A stretch of 64,000 nucleotides of DNA from Collinsella ihumii (lineage in GTDB: Bacteria; Actinomycetota; Coriobacteriia; Coriobacteriales; Coriobacteriaceae), in assembly GCF_900046475.1 (NCBI RefSeq), contig NZ_FCOU01000010.1, positions 115,223 to 179,222 on the forward strand. The letters run 5' to 3'. The position numbers and the translations under genes were made by a program. Of this stretch, positions 7,850 to 15,983 are shown piece after piece. Position 1 is the stretch's first letter. Every line of letters starts with the position of its first letter. The notes under the pieces were generated by a model. The model saw only the letters and a program-made list of their open reading frames with translations, made no database searches and had not been told where the DNA came from.

Positions 7850-7978
7850 CTACGCTACGTCATCCACATGCTGCTTATCCTCCTCTTTGGACTTGAGGAA
7901 CCTCCTGAGATCGAGAAGGCACCTCGCGATGCTCGCGATGTTTGCGAGAGCCGAGAGAACTTCAAGAACGTCGTTCAT
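7850..7978 (-). CDS. small protein, 42 residues, unknown function
   Basis: A short gene with its own signals: an extended -10 (TGCTATACT, 8051-8043), a GGGG ribosome site about 8 nt before the ATG at 7978, and a perfect hairpin 8 bp after the stop. The peptide begins MNDVLEVLSALANIASIARC, an amphipathic to hydrophobic helix, followed by a charged tail (LRRFLKSKEEDKQ). A short hydrophobic helix plus charged tail in an isolated unit facing a possible convergent RNA is the style of type I toxins, but no family is recognised. Confidence 0.5.
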   Translation of the reverse strand: MNDVLEVLSALANIASIARCLLDLRRFLKSKEEDKQHVDDVA

Positions 7979-8042
7979 AGGCGTCGCCCCTTTCAAAGAG
8001 ATCGGAGCACCGCCCGCAGCGGACTTTGCTGATGCAAGCTTC

Positions 8043-8051
8043 AGTATAGCA
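8043..8051 (-). promoter_or_regulatory. extended -10 promoter for the 42-codon gene
   Basis: TGC followed by TATACT on the minus strand within an AT-rich patch; no good -35 at 17 bp, as expected for an extended -10 promoter. It lies about 65 bp upstream of the start codon. Confidence 0.5.
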
Positions 8052-8182
8052 AAATGTATTATATTTTGTGCTGTCTTTTAGTTGTTAGATATGAGTAAGA
8101 TATTGCAGGAAATCTGTTGGGAAGTGTTTGGGGCCGTGCCGATACCGGCAGCCTTTCATGCAGGCGGCTGATGCTGCCGCCC

Positions 8183-8566
8183 CTACTCCTCCCCTGACAC
8201 GCGGCGGCGCAGCATCTTCGTCTGCGCGCGTTGGCGCTTATCGGCCAGACGACGGCGCTTGGCCGCGGCGGGCACCTTCGTCTTCTTGCGGCGCTTGGGC
8301 GGACGGGCCCGCTGCTCGAACTGCTCACGCAGCTTGGCAATGCACTTCGCCCGGTTCTGGAACTGGCTTCTGCTCTCGCGCGACGTGACGGTGATACCCG
8401 TGGGAACGTGGCGCATACGCACAGCTGAATCCGACGTGTTCACGCCCTGCCCGCCCGGCCCATGAGCATGAAACACCTGCACCTCGCAGTCCCGCGCGAT
8501 CTCATCGGCCGACATGGCCGCAAACGCCGCGAAGTCCTTATACGTCAGCTTCTGCCCCTCGTCCAT
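8183..8566 (-). CDS. peptide chain release factor-like protein (GGQ domain, ArfB-like)
   Basis: 127 residues. The motif HGPGGQGVNTSDSAVRMRH places the catalytic GGQ loop of class I release factors, which triggers peptidyl-tRNA hydrolysis on the ribosome. There is no codon-recognition domain; instead a basic tail (RPPKRRKKTK... RRRLADKRQRAQTKMLRRR) resembles the mRNA-channel tail of ArfB/ICT1 ribosome rescue factors. Start ATG at 8566 follows GGAGGTGG; the longer frame would add a hydrophobic stretch without homology. It could equally be a PrfH-like standalone factor. Single gene; neighbours are unrelated. Confidence 0.82.
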   Translation of the reverse strand: MDEGQKLTYKDFAAFAAMSADEIARDCEVQVFHAHGPGGQGVNTSDSAVRMRHVPTGITVTSRESRSQFQNRAKCIAKLREQFEQRARPPKRRKKTKVPAAAKRRRLADKRQRAQTKMLRRRVSGEE

Positions 8567-8835
8567 CTCGCCACCTCCTATATATACGTAAAGAAGGCCC
8601 CCGACCAAGCCGAGAGCCCGCAGATCAATCAAATGCCCGCCGCAAATCTAAGGCAAGTCTCACGTGCGGCAGGTTGCCCCGAAAGAGGAGCGACGCGTGC
8701 CTAGGCACGCAAGTGTTTCGCCATGACAGACACTAGGCGGTTCCCAGATGCGTCGATGTACTGCGAAAGAGGAGGGAGCACGCCTCAGAACGTCGACCGA
8801 CGATTGAACGCCAAAGCGGCGTGCCTGGGGACAGC
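8567..8835. other. intergenic region with a 16-bp palindrome
   Basis: Contains a perfect 16-bp palindrome centred near 8702 (GCGTGCCTAGGCACGC) and two similar GAAAGAGGAG patches near 8680 and 8770. No gene is supported here. Confidence 0.35.
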
Positions 8836-9414
8836 CTAGGCGAAGGTGAGCTCGCCCGTCTCGCAGTCCATCCCGACCAGCTTGGCCAGGCTCTCCACGC
8901 GGTACCCGCGCTCGCGAAGCTTGTCGCCACCGCCCTGGAATCCCTTCTCGATAGCGATGCCGATGCCCTCGACCGTGGCCCCCGCGCTCTCGACGATGGC
9001 GATCAGGCCCTCGAGCGCGCAGCCGTTGGCCAGGAAATCGTCGATGATGAGCACGTGATCGCCCGGGGACAGAAAGCGCCGACCCACGATGACCGGGAAC
9101 TCGCGCTTCTTGGTGAACGAGTAGATGGTCGTGGAGTACTGCTCGCCGTCCAGGTTGATAGACTGGGCCTTCTTAGCGAACACCACCGGCACGTTGCCGA
9201 AATGCTGCGCGGCGATGCAGGCGATGCCGATGCCGCTCGCCTCGATCGTCAGGATCTTGTTGATGGGAACACCCTCGAACAGGCGGGCCCACTCGGCGCC
9301 CATGTGGTCGAACAGCTCGACGTCGCACTGATGGTTGAGAAACGCGTCCACCTTGAGTACGTCCCCCGCTTTCACGATGCCGTCCTGGCGGATGCGATCC
9401 TCAAGCTCCTTCAT
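8836..9414 (-). CDS. xpt: xanthine phosphoribosyltransferase
   Basis: 192 residues, the usual Xpt length. It converts xanthine plus PRPP to XMP for purine salvage. Visible motifs: the N-terminal [20 protein letters not shown] typical of Xpt, the flexible-loop region [18 protein letters not shown] and the PRPP-binding loop [17 protein letters not shown] at 9414 follows GAGAGGGG; upstream in-frame starts add residues lacking homology. No purine riboswitch is recognisable in the leader, unlike many Firmicutes xpt genes. Confidence 0.93.
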   Translation of the reverse strand: MKELEDRIRQDGIVKAGDVLKVDAFLNHQCDVELFDHMGAEWARLFEGVPINKILTIEASGIGIACIAAQHFGNVPVVFAKKAQSINLDGEQYSTTIYSFTKKREFPVIVGRRFLSPGDHVLIIDDFLANGCALEGLIAIVESAGATVEGIGIAIEKGFQGGGDKLRERGYRVESLAKLVGMDCETGELTFA

Positions 9415-9482
9415 TGCAGCCCCTCTCTTATGCATGCGCGCGCCCGTGACGCGCATCCCCTGTGCCCCCATTGCGTTGTCTA

Positions 9483-9559
9483 GAGAAGCGCAGATCGATC
9501 GCTTTCGCGGCGCCCGGCACGGAGCCGCCGTCGTGTAAGGAATTGGTCAGCGCTTTCCT
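9483..9559. repeat. short inverted-repeat element resembling the 51731-51890 element
   Basis: AGAAGCGCAGATCGAT followed by GCTTTCGCGGC on the left, and GGAATTGGTCAGCGCTTTCCT on the right, mirror the ends of the 160-bp element at 51731-51890 (GGGAAGCGCCGACAAATTGC with GCTTTCGCGGC; TGAATTGGTCGGCGCTTCCC). This would be a shorter or decayed copy upstream of xpt. Confidence 0.45.
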
Positions 9560-9780
9560 AGCAGAATATCACGTTCGCGTATAAGGCAGCGCGAAAGAGC
9601 CCGACCCGAGGCAATTTTGCGCAGGCATCTCGACTGTTTTGTCCGCTTCTTTATGGATGCTGCATGGTGGGTGCGTAATGGTCCAGAAAAGGTTTGGCGA
9701 TACCCGGTCTTGCCGGCCGCACCCCGCATCTGTTGCGCTACACTTTTCAAGTTCTACATCACCTTGTATGAGGGGGAATC

Positions 9781-10863
9781 ATGCTGAGGATCGGTCTTCT
9801 CACGAGCGGCGGCGACTGCCAGGCGCTCAACGCCACCATGCGCGGCATCGTCAAGACGCTGGAGAACAACGTCGGCGCCGACAATCTCGAGATCTACGGT
9901 TTTGAGGACGGCTACCAGGGCCTCATCTACAGCCGCTTCCGCATCATGACGCCGCACGACTTCAGCGGCATCCTTACCCGCGGCGGCACCATCCTGGGCA
10001 CGAGCCGCACGCCGTTCAAGCTTCTCGACACGCCCGAGGCAGACGGCGTCGAGAAAGTCCCGGCCATGATCCACACCTACCACAAGCTGCAGCTCGACTG
10101 CCTGTTCATGCTCGGCGGCAACGGCTCCACCAAGACGGCCAACCGCCTGTCCGAAGAGGGCCTGAACGTCATCGCCCTGCCCAAGACCATCGACAACGAC
10201 ACGTGGGGCACCGAGCGCACCTTCGGCTTCTCCTCCGCCGTCGAGGTCGCCACCGAGTGCATCGACAACATCCACACCACCGCGAGCTCGCACGGCCGCG
10301 TGTTCGTCATCGAGATCATGGGCCACAAGGTCGGCTGGATCCCGCTGTACGCGGGCGTCGCGGGCGGCGCCGACGTCATCCTCATCCCCGAGATCCCGTT
10401 CGACATGAAGAACGTCATCAACACCATCGAGCGCCGCATGGAGCGCGGCAGCCGCTTCACCATCGTGGCAGTCGCCGAGGGCGCCATCACCAAGGAGGAC
10501 GCGAAGCTCTCCAAGAAGGAGTACAAGAAGAAGGTCGCCTCCCGCACCTCGCCGTCCATCGTGTACGACATCGCGCGCGAGATCGAGGAGCGCACGGGCC
10601 GCGAGACCCGCGTCGCCATCCCCGGCCATACCCAGCGCGGCGGCGAGCCCGACGCTCAGGACCGCGTGTTCGCCACGCAGTGCGGCGCCGAGGCCGCTCT
10701 CGGCTGCATCGCGGGCGAGTTCGGCTACATGATCGCGCAGGTCGACGGCAAGATGACCCGCGTGCCGCTCAAGGATGTCGCCGGCAAGCTCAAGTACGTC
10801 GACCCCACCTGCGACCTCGTGCGCGAGGCCAAGGCGCTCGGCATCAGCTTCGGCGATGAGTAG
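9781..10863 (+). CDS. pfkA: 6-phosphofructokinase
   Basis: 360 residues; phosphorylates fructose 6-phosphate in glycolysis. Motifs in order: LTSGGDCQALN (a changed GGDAPGMN loop), the phosphoryl-donor signature GGNGS, the catalytic PKTIDND, and PGHTQRGGEPDAQDR. Gly after GGN is the ATP-type state, whereas Lys in PKTIDND is shared with pyrophosphate-dependent and actinobacterial group III enzymes, so the donor cannot be fixed from motifs alone. ATG follows GAGGGGG. A strong terminator lies 90 bp after the stop, so it is probably monocistronic. Confidence 0.93.
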   Translation: MLRIGLLTSGGDCQALNATMRGIVKTLENNVGADNLEIYGFEDGYQGLIYSRFRIMTPHDFSGILTRGGTILGTSRTPFKLLDTPEADGVEKVPAMIHTYHKLQLDCLFMLGGNGSTKTANRLSEEGLNVIALPKTIDNDTWGTERTFGFSSAVEVATECIDNIHTTASSHGRVFVIEIMGHKVGWIPLYAGVAGGADVILIPEIPFDMKNVINTIERRMERGSRFTIVAVAEGAITKEDAKLSKKEYKKKVASRTSPSIVYDIAREIEERTGRETRVAIPGHTQRGGEPDAQDRVFATQCGAEAALGCIAGEFGYMIAQVDGKMTRVPLKDVAGKLKYVDPTCDLVREAKALGISFGDE

Positions 10864-10952
10864 CTTTCGGCTTCAGGCGGCGCCGCGCAGCCGCTTTGCA
10901 TCCGCTGCTGAGCGCGGTGCGTGCATGTCCGTCGCCCACCCGATCACCTGAG

Positions 10953-10988
10953 AGCGGCTGGAGGCCACACGGCTTCCAGCCGCTTTTT
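10953..10988 (+). terminator. intrinsic terminator after pfkA
   Basis: AGCGGCTGGA and TCCAGCCGCT form a perfect 10-bp stem with a 12-nt loop, followed by TTTTT (10984-10988). Confidence 0.85.
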
Positions 10989-11015
10989 CGTACGCGTCCA
11001 TCTGAAGGAGTGGAT

Positions 11016-11495
11016 ATGGCTCGAGCCAACAGGGGCATCATCCAGGAATTCGTCGAGTTCATCAGCCGCGGAAACGTAATGGACCTGGCCGTCGGCGTCA
11101 TCATCGGCGGCGCGTTCACCTCCGTTGTGAACGCGCTCGTTTCCACGATTATCCAGCCGCTTATCGCGGCGATCGGCGGAAGCCCCGACGTCAAGGGCCT
11201 GGCGGTCGTGCTGAACGGCCAGACCATCGACTTCGGCGCCTTCATCTCCGCCGTCATCAGCTTCCTGATCACCGCAGTCGCCGTGTTCGCCATCGTCAAG
11301 ACCGTGAACACGATGAACGACCTCAAGGAGATGGCGATCAAGAAGGCGGGCCTCGCGAGCATGATCGAGAAGGAGCAGGCTCCCGCGCCGCGCATCTGCC
11401 CGTATTGCAAGCAGGAGATCGCCGACGACGCGACGCGCTGCCCGCACTGCACCTCAAAGCTCGCAGGGTACGAAAACGCCATCGAAGCGCGCTGA
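11016..11495 (+). CDS. mscL: large-conductance mechanosensitive channel MscL with C-terminal zinc ribbon
   Basis: 159 residues. The MscL core is clear: FVEFISRGNVMDLAVGVIIG (TM1), a periplasmic loop, and FISAVISFLITAVAVFAIVK (TM2). It forms a homopentameric pore that opens on membrane tension. After TM2, where the cytoplasmic helix bundle should end, there is a four-cysteine zinc ribbon (CPYC near 128, CPHC near 142). ATG at 11016 follows GAAGGAG. Zinc-ribbon tails are uncommon in the best-studied MscL proteins and may modulate gating or assembly (inference). Confidence 0.93.
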   Translation: MARANRGIIQEFVEFISRGNVMDLAVGVIIGGAFTSVVNALVSTIIQPLIAAIGGSPDVKGLAVVLNGQTIDFGAFISAVISFLITAVAVFAIVKTVNTMNDLKEMAIKKAGLASMIEKEQAPAPRICPYCKQEIADDATRCPHCTSKLAGYENAIEAR

Positions 11496-11749
11496 GGGAA
11501 CGCCGATTGCCGCTCCCCTGCGGCGGTCCATGGCACGTTCCGTATATTCTCGGCCCGAACCTGCATAAAAAAACTGGGACATCGGCCCCGTTCAGGCACT
11601 GCGGATCGGGAGGGATCGAGGCCGCCGCACGCCGCCCCGTCCATGAGCTCGGCGCGGCGGCGAACACGTAACGAATTGTTCAGCGGTTCCTTAAGGATTG
11701 CGGGCCCTCTTTTGGGTACTATGGGCACAACGCCAAAAGAGGAGCCGCA

Positions 11750-12025
11750 ATGAGACAATGCATGGACGCCGACAACCTGCACCGCCGCCTGAGAAAGATC
11801 ATCGGACAGGTTCAGGCGATCGACCGGATGGTGGACGAAGACGTCCCCTGCGAAGACGTGCTTTCGCAGATCAACGCCGCCAAGAGCGCGCTGCACCGCT
11901 GCGGGCAGGTCGTGCTCGAGGGCCACATCCAGCATTGCGTGCGCGACGGCATCGAGCACGGAGACGCCGACAAGACCATCGCCGATTTCACCAAAGCGGT
12001 CGAGCGCTTCGCGAACATGGGCTGA
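11750..12025 (+). CDS. csoR: CsoR-type metal-sensing repressor
   Basis: 91 residues, the standard DUF156 length. The Cu(I) ligands of CsoR appear in order: Cys in DEDVPCEDVL, then His and Cys in LEGHIQHCV (C-H-C). CsoR represses copper export genes until Cu(I) binds. It sits 144 bp upstream of a P1B ATPase whose promoter carries two palindromes of the G-tract type bound by CsoR. Ribosome site AGAGGAG. An RcnR or FrmR function is less likely given the C-H-C set. Confidence 0.88.
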   Translation: MRQCMDADNLHRRLRKIIGQVQAIDRMVDEDVPCEDVLSQINAAKSALHRCGQVVLEGHIQHCVRDGIEHGDADKTIADFTKAVERFANMG

Positions 12026-12084
12026 CATCCGCAGCCAAGCCGCCAGGCCACCTCGTCTCGCACTCCGTACGCCTTTTCCAAACC

Positions 12085-12137
12085 TTGACTTTATACCCCT
12101 AGGGGTATATAACTCGATTTGATACCCATAGGGGTAT
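12085..12137 (+). promoter_or_regulatory. P1B-ATPase promoter with two CsoR-like operators
   Basis: TTGACT (12085-12090) and TATAAC (12108-12113) are spaced by 17 bp. A perfect palindrome ATACCCCTAGGGGTAT (12093-12108) fills the spacer, and a second, near-perfect copy ATACCCATAGGGGTAT lies at 12122-12137, about 30 bp on. This is the layout expected for metal-relieved repression by the adjacent csoR. Confidence 0.8.
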
Positions 12138-12169
12138 TGGTAATCGACGTACAACGGAGGAGTTCGGCC

Positions 12170-14281
12170 ATGAAGCAGCGCATCGACCGCATCATGGGGC
12201 GCCTTGAGGAGGCGCTCGGCTGGGGCGGCGTCAAGAAGGACATCGCCCTGTTGGCCATCGGCGGCATCGCGCTGCTCATCAGCCTGTTCGAGCCGTATGG
12301 CATGCGCGAGGCGCTCCCCTTCGACCCGGCGTGGATAGCGATCGTGCTGTGCGGCATCCCCATCCTGTGCGAGGCGGTCATCGGCCTCGTCACCGAATTC
12401 GACATCACAGCAGACGTGCTGGTGGCCATAGCGCTCATCGCAAGCGTCGCCATCGGCGAGACGTTTGCCGCAGGTGAGGTCGCCTTCATCATGCAGCTCG
12501 GCGGCTTGCTCGAAGAGCTCACGGTCGAGCGGGCGCGCGCCGGCATCGAGAAGCTCGTCCACCTGACGCCGCGCACGGCGCGCCTCATCGCCCGCCCCGG
12601 CGCCGAGCTTGCCGAGCGTGTGCAGAACGCGCTGTCATCCGCCCGCATCGACGGGACCCCGGCCGAGCCGGCATGCGCCGCCGTCCTTCCGAGGCTCGAC
12701 CATGCATCCGGAGAGCAGATCGCGGCGGAGAGCGTGCAGGTGGGCGACCTTCTGCGGGTGAACCCCGGCGAGACCGTCCCCGTCGACGGCGTGATCGTGG
12801 CGGGCCAGACCTCCATCGACCAATCAGTCATGACCGGCGAATCCATCCCCGTCGACAAGGCAGCCGGCGACGAGGTCTCCTCGGGCACGCTTAACCAATT
12901 CGGCAGCTTCGACATGGTGGCCACGCGCGTGGGCGAGGACAGCTCGATTCAGCGCATGATCCGCCTCGTGCAGTCGGCCGACGCGAGCAAGGCCAACGTC
13001 GTGCGCCTCGCCGATCGCTGGGCGGTCTGGATCGTCATCATCGCGCTGAGCGCAGCCGCCGTAACGTGGGTCGTGACGGGCGAGATCATCCGAGCCGTCA
13101 CGATCCTCGTGGTCTTCTGCCCGTGCGCGCTCGTGCTGGCAACTCCCACGGCCATCATGGCTGCCATCGGCAACGCCACCAAGCACGGTTTCATGGTGCG
13201 CGAGGGCGATGCGCTCGAGCGCCTGGCGTCCGTGCGGGCCGTGGCGCTCGACAAGACCGGCACGCTCACCTACGGAACGCCGCGCGTCGTGGCCGTCGAG
13301 AGCGCAGACGATGCGGACGGGCGCGCGGCCGAGGAGCTGTTCGCCCTTGTCGCATCAGCGGAAACCAAAAGCGAGCATCCACTGGGACGCGCCATCGTGG
13401 CCGGATACCGCGCGCGCTCGGGCGCATCGGGCGCCAGCGAGACGCTGCGCGCACCCGCGTCGTTCTCCATGATCCCCGGCCGCGGCGTCGAGGCGGTCTG
13501 CATGGGCGAATCGGGTCCCGTCACGGTGATCGCGGGCAATCTCGAGCTCATGGCGGAGCGCGACATCGATCTTCCCGCGTCGCTGCTCGAGCGCGCGCAG
13601 CGCCATCTGGATACGGGATGCACCGTCACCTACGCAGCCTGCCTCTATCCCCGCAGCGCGGACGCGCTCACCGTCGAGGTGGACGGCGCGCCGGCATCCG
13701 TGTCTCCCGTCGAGATCGCCTCGTGCCTCATCGCCCTCTCCGATGTCGCGCGCGAGAACGCCCGCGACACCGTGGCCCGCATCCACGCAACCGGCGCAGA
13801 GCCCGTGCTCCTCACCGGAGACAACGAGGCGGCAGCCGCCGCCATGGCATCCCAGCTCGATATCCGAAGCTTCCGCTCGGGCTGCACGCCCGAAGATAAA
13901 CTCGCCTGGATAGACGAGAGCGAGCGTGCGGGCCGGGCCGTCTGCATGGTCGGCGACGGCGTCAACGACGCGCCGGCCCTGAAGCGCGCCCGCGTGGGCA
14001 TCGCCATGGGCGGCATCGGTTCCGACATCGCCGTCGATGCCGCCGATATCGCGCTCGTCTCGGACGACGTCGCCGAGCTGCCCCACCTGCTGGCGCTCAG
14101 CCGTCGCATGATCTCGACCATCAAGATCAACATGACCTTCTCGATGGCGCTCAATTTCATCGCCATCGCGCTCGCCATCACAGGCGTGTTGAACCCGGTC
14201 GTCGGCGCGCTGGTCCACAACGCGGGCTCGGTGCTCGTCATCTCCAACTCGGCGCTGCTGCTCGGCTGGAAACGCCGCTAG
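12170..14281 (+). CDS. P1B-type heavy-metal-transporting ATPase
   Basis: 703 residues. It exports soft metal ions using ATP. Motifs: TGESIPVDK in the actuator domain, the membrane CPC at residues 317-319, DKTGTLTYG with the phosphorylated Asp near 361, SEHPLGRAIV (HP locus) and GDGVNDAPALKRA. There is no N-terminal HMA domain or Cys-rich leader. The last helix reads HNAGSVLVISNSALLL, unlike the CopA consensus and closer to Zn/Cd or divergent P1B groups, while the paired CsoR argues for copper. ATG at 12170 follows GGAGG. Insert near residues 130-190 enlarges the region before TGES. Confidence 0.9.
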   Translation: MKQRIDRIMGRLEEALGWGGVKKDIALLAIGGIALLISLFEPYGMREALPFDPAWIAIVLCGIPILCEAVIGLVTEFDITADVLVAIALIASVAIGETFAAGEVAFIMQLGGLLEELTVERARAGIEKLVHLTPRTARLIARPGAELAERVQNALSSARIDGTPAEPACAAVLPRLDHASGEQIAAESVQVGDLLRVNPGETVPVDGVIVAGQTSIDQSVMTGESIPVDKAAGDEVSSGTLNQFGSFDMVATRVGEDSSIQRMIRLVQSADASKANVVRLADRWAVWIVIIALSAAAVTWVVTGEIIRAVTILVVFCPCALVLATPTAIMAAIGNATKHGFMVREGDALERLASVRAVALDKTGTLTYGTPRVVAVESADDADGRAAEELFALVASAETKSEHPLGRAIVAGYRARSGASGASETLRAPASFSMIPGRGVEAVCMGESGPVTVIAGNLELMAERDIDLPASLLERAQRHLDTGCTVTYAACLYPRSADALTVEVDGAPASVSPVEIASCLIALSDVARENARDTVARIHATGAEPVLLTGDNEAAAAAMASQLDIRSFRSGCTPEDKLAWIDESERAGRAVCMVGDGVNDAPALKRARVGIAMGGIGSDIAVDAADIALVSDDVAELPHLLALSRRMISTIKINMTFSMALNFIAIALAITGVLNPVVGALVHNAGSVLVISNSALLLGWKRR

Positions 14282-14385
14282 CGGCGGGGTTACAGCCCGT
14301 GGAGGGCACCTGGATCTCTGGGCTGGCAGGGGCGACCCGCGCGTTCCCCTCCCCGCCGACCGGGCTCCCGGGGTGCGAGAGGGCC

Positions 14386-14674
14386 GCTGTATCCGCCCGT
14401 GTGCAAAACTGCACCTTGATAAAAGGTTTTATCAAGGTGCGGGGACGGTCCGCGTTGAATTTGGTATCAAATCTTGGACAAGAAGGGCCTCTTGAGAGCG
14501 AATCGGAAGCCCCTCCCGGGCCCACTAAGATCGGCCGGCCAGAGAAACCGCAGGTCAGAAGCTTGTCAGATATGGCCGTTTTCCATGTATACTTCCCGAT
14601 TTGATTCCAAATTCATTTTCAGAAAACTTTGACCCCCTCAATCCTGCGGATTTGCGGTGCGGTTTCCCCACCGC
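14386..14674 (+). repeat. structured intergenic repeat element, copy A
   Basis: About 290 bp that recur, inverted and diverged, at 61211-61508. Contains a 14-bp-stem hairpin at 14411-14440 (GCACCTTGATAAAA / TTTTATCAAGGTGC) and an inverted pair GAATTTGGTATCAAATC (14457) / GATTTGATTCCAAATTC (14598). Ends in GGTGCGGTTTCCCCACCGC. No coding potential is visible. It lies between the P1B ATPase and the convergent hydrolase gene. Confidence 0.75.
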
Positions 14675-14836
14675 GCGCATACAGGACCCCGGAATCCGCC
14701 CGTCGCGCGGTGACGGAGCGCGAAAGGCGCCCCGGAAGACCGCAGCTCACGTATAGGCCATCCATCTTTGCGCGCAGCGCCCCGCGCGACCGTGTCTCCG
14801 CGTCCTACACGAGGGGACGGATTGGTCTACGCTTCC

Positions 14837-15787
14837 CTAGAGCCTGTGGCGCTCGAGCCATGCGAGCACGTCGGCCTCGACCTGGGCACGGATGGGCTCG
14901 TTGAGGATCTCGTGGCGAGCCCCGGGATAGATGATCTCGTCGACGTCTTCGATACCCGCCGCACGGCACTGCTCGACGGCGCGGTGGACGCCGCGCCCGC
15001 ACTCCCCCACCGGGTCCTCGCCGCCCGCGATGAACAACATGGGAAGCCCGTGCGGGATGCGCGCGACCAGCTTGGGCGATTGCGCGTCGGCAGCGAGCCT
15101 TGAAAGCGTGCCGTACCCGCCGACGGTGAACACCTGGCCGGAGAGCGGATCGGAGAGATAGTCGTCGACGACCGCGGGGTCCGTGGAGATCCAATCGACA
15201 TCGGTCCGCGCGTCCTTGATGGCGCGGCCGAATCCGCCCGCCCCGAGCGCATGCGCGATGCGGCTCCGATGGCGCTCGCCGCGAACCGCCGACACGATAC
15301 CCGTGAACACGCGGCCGACGCCCGTGAGCAGAAGCGGCTGCTGGCCGGTGCCGCAGATGATCGCGGCGCGAACGCCGAAGGCGTAGCGCGTGAGGTAGAT
15401 GCGTGCGATGAAGCTGCCCATCGAGTGGCCGAACAGGATATAGGGGGTGGAGATGCCGAGTCGGGCGATCGCCTGCATGCGCAGCGCATGGACATCGCCG
15501 ATCAGGACATCCTCGCCGTCCTTCAACGGCATATGGCCGAGTTCCTCCTCGGAGGCGGCGGTGCGGCCGTGGCCCACATGGTCGTTGGCGCACACCGCGA
15601 AGCCGTGGTCGCACAGGTACTCGATGAACGGCAGGTAGCGGCCCGCGTGCTCGGACATGCCGTGGATGATCTGGACAAGGCCGCGCCTTGCCGCAGGAGC
15701 CTCGGCATTCCCGTCGGGCTCCCACAGCCAGGCGCGCACGGTGGAGACGCCGTCGGCGCTGGGATAGGACAGGGCTGTGGTCTTCAT
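14837..15787 (-). CDS. alpha/beta hydrolase, monoacylglycerol lipase/lysophospholipase-like
   Basis: 316 residues. The fold markers are QIIHGMSEHAGRY (oxyanion HGMxEHAxRY, typical of the monoglyceride lipase group), the nucleophile elbow GHSMGS, the acid in GEDPVGE and the base His in GARHEIL. It probably hydrolyses monoacylglycerols or lysolipids in the cytoplasm. ATG at 15787 follows GAGGTG; longer in-frame starts give no homologous sequence. Monocistronic; the upstream metY is terminated at 15923-15959. Confidence 0.88.
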   Translation of the reverse strand: MKTTALSYPSADGVSTVRAWLWEPDGNAEAPAARRGLVQIIHGMSEHAGRYLPFIEYLCDHGFAVCANDHVGHGRTAASEEELGHMPLKDGEDVLIGDVHALRMQAIARLGISTPYILFGHSMGSFIARIYLTRYAFGVRAAIICGTGQQPLLLTGVGRVFTGIVSAVRGERHRSRIAHALGAGGFGRAIKDARTDVDWISTDPAVVDDYLSDPLSGQVFTVGGYGTLSRLAADAQSPKLVARIPHGLPMLFIAGGEDPVGECGRGVHRAVEQCRAAGIEDVDEIIYPGARHEILNEPIRAQVEADVLAWLERHRL

Positions 15788-15922
15788 GGGCGGACACCTC
15801 GCAACACGCGGTCGTTTCCCTACCATCCTAACGGGTCGCCCCGCCTTTGCGAGGTCCTCATCGGTATCCGGCAGGCGGCGCCCCGGATCGGCCGCACGAC
15901 CCGGCAGACGGCCGCGGGCCAA

Positions 15923-15959
15923 GAAAAAGGTGCCGGCGAGATCCAATCCCGCCGGCACC
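15923..15959 (-). terminator. intrinsic terminator of the sulfhydrylase gene
   Basis: GGTGCCGGCG and CGCCGGCACC form a perfect 10-bp stem; on the minus strand the stem is followed by CTTTTTC. Confidence 0.85.
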
Positions 15960-15983
15960 CTATCGGCAACGACTGCTCGACCG

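Noticed and set aside
8694..8710. 16-bp palindrome GCGTGCCTAGGCACGC as a terminator
   Set aside because: No loop and no T tract on either strand; could be a chance or protein site, so only mentioned within the intergenic entry.
9415..9780. Purine riboswitch upstream of xpt
   Set aside because: The conserved core loops are not present in the leader; only an inverted-repeat element is seen.
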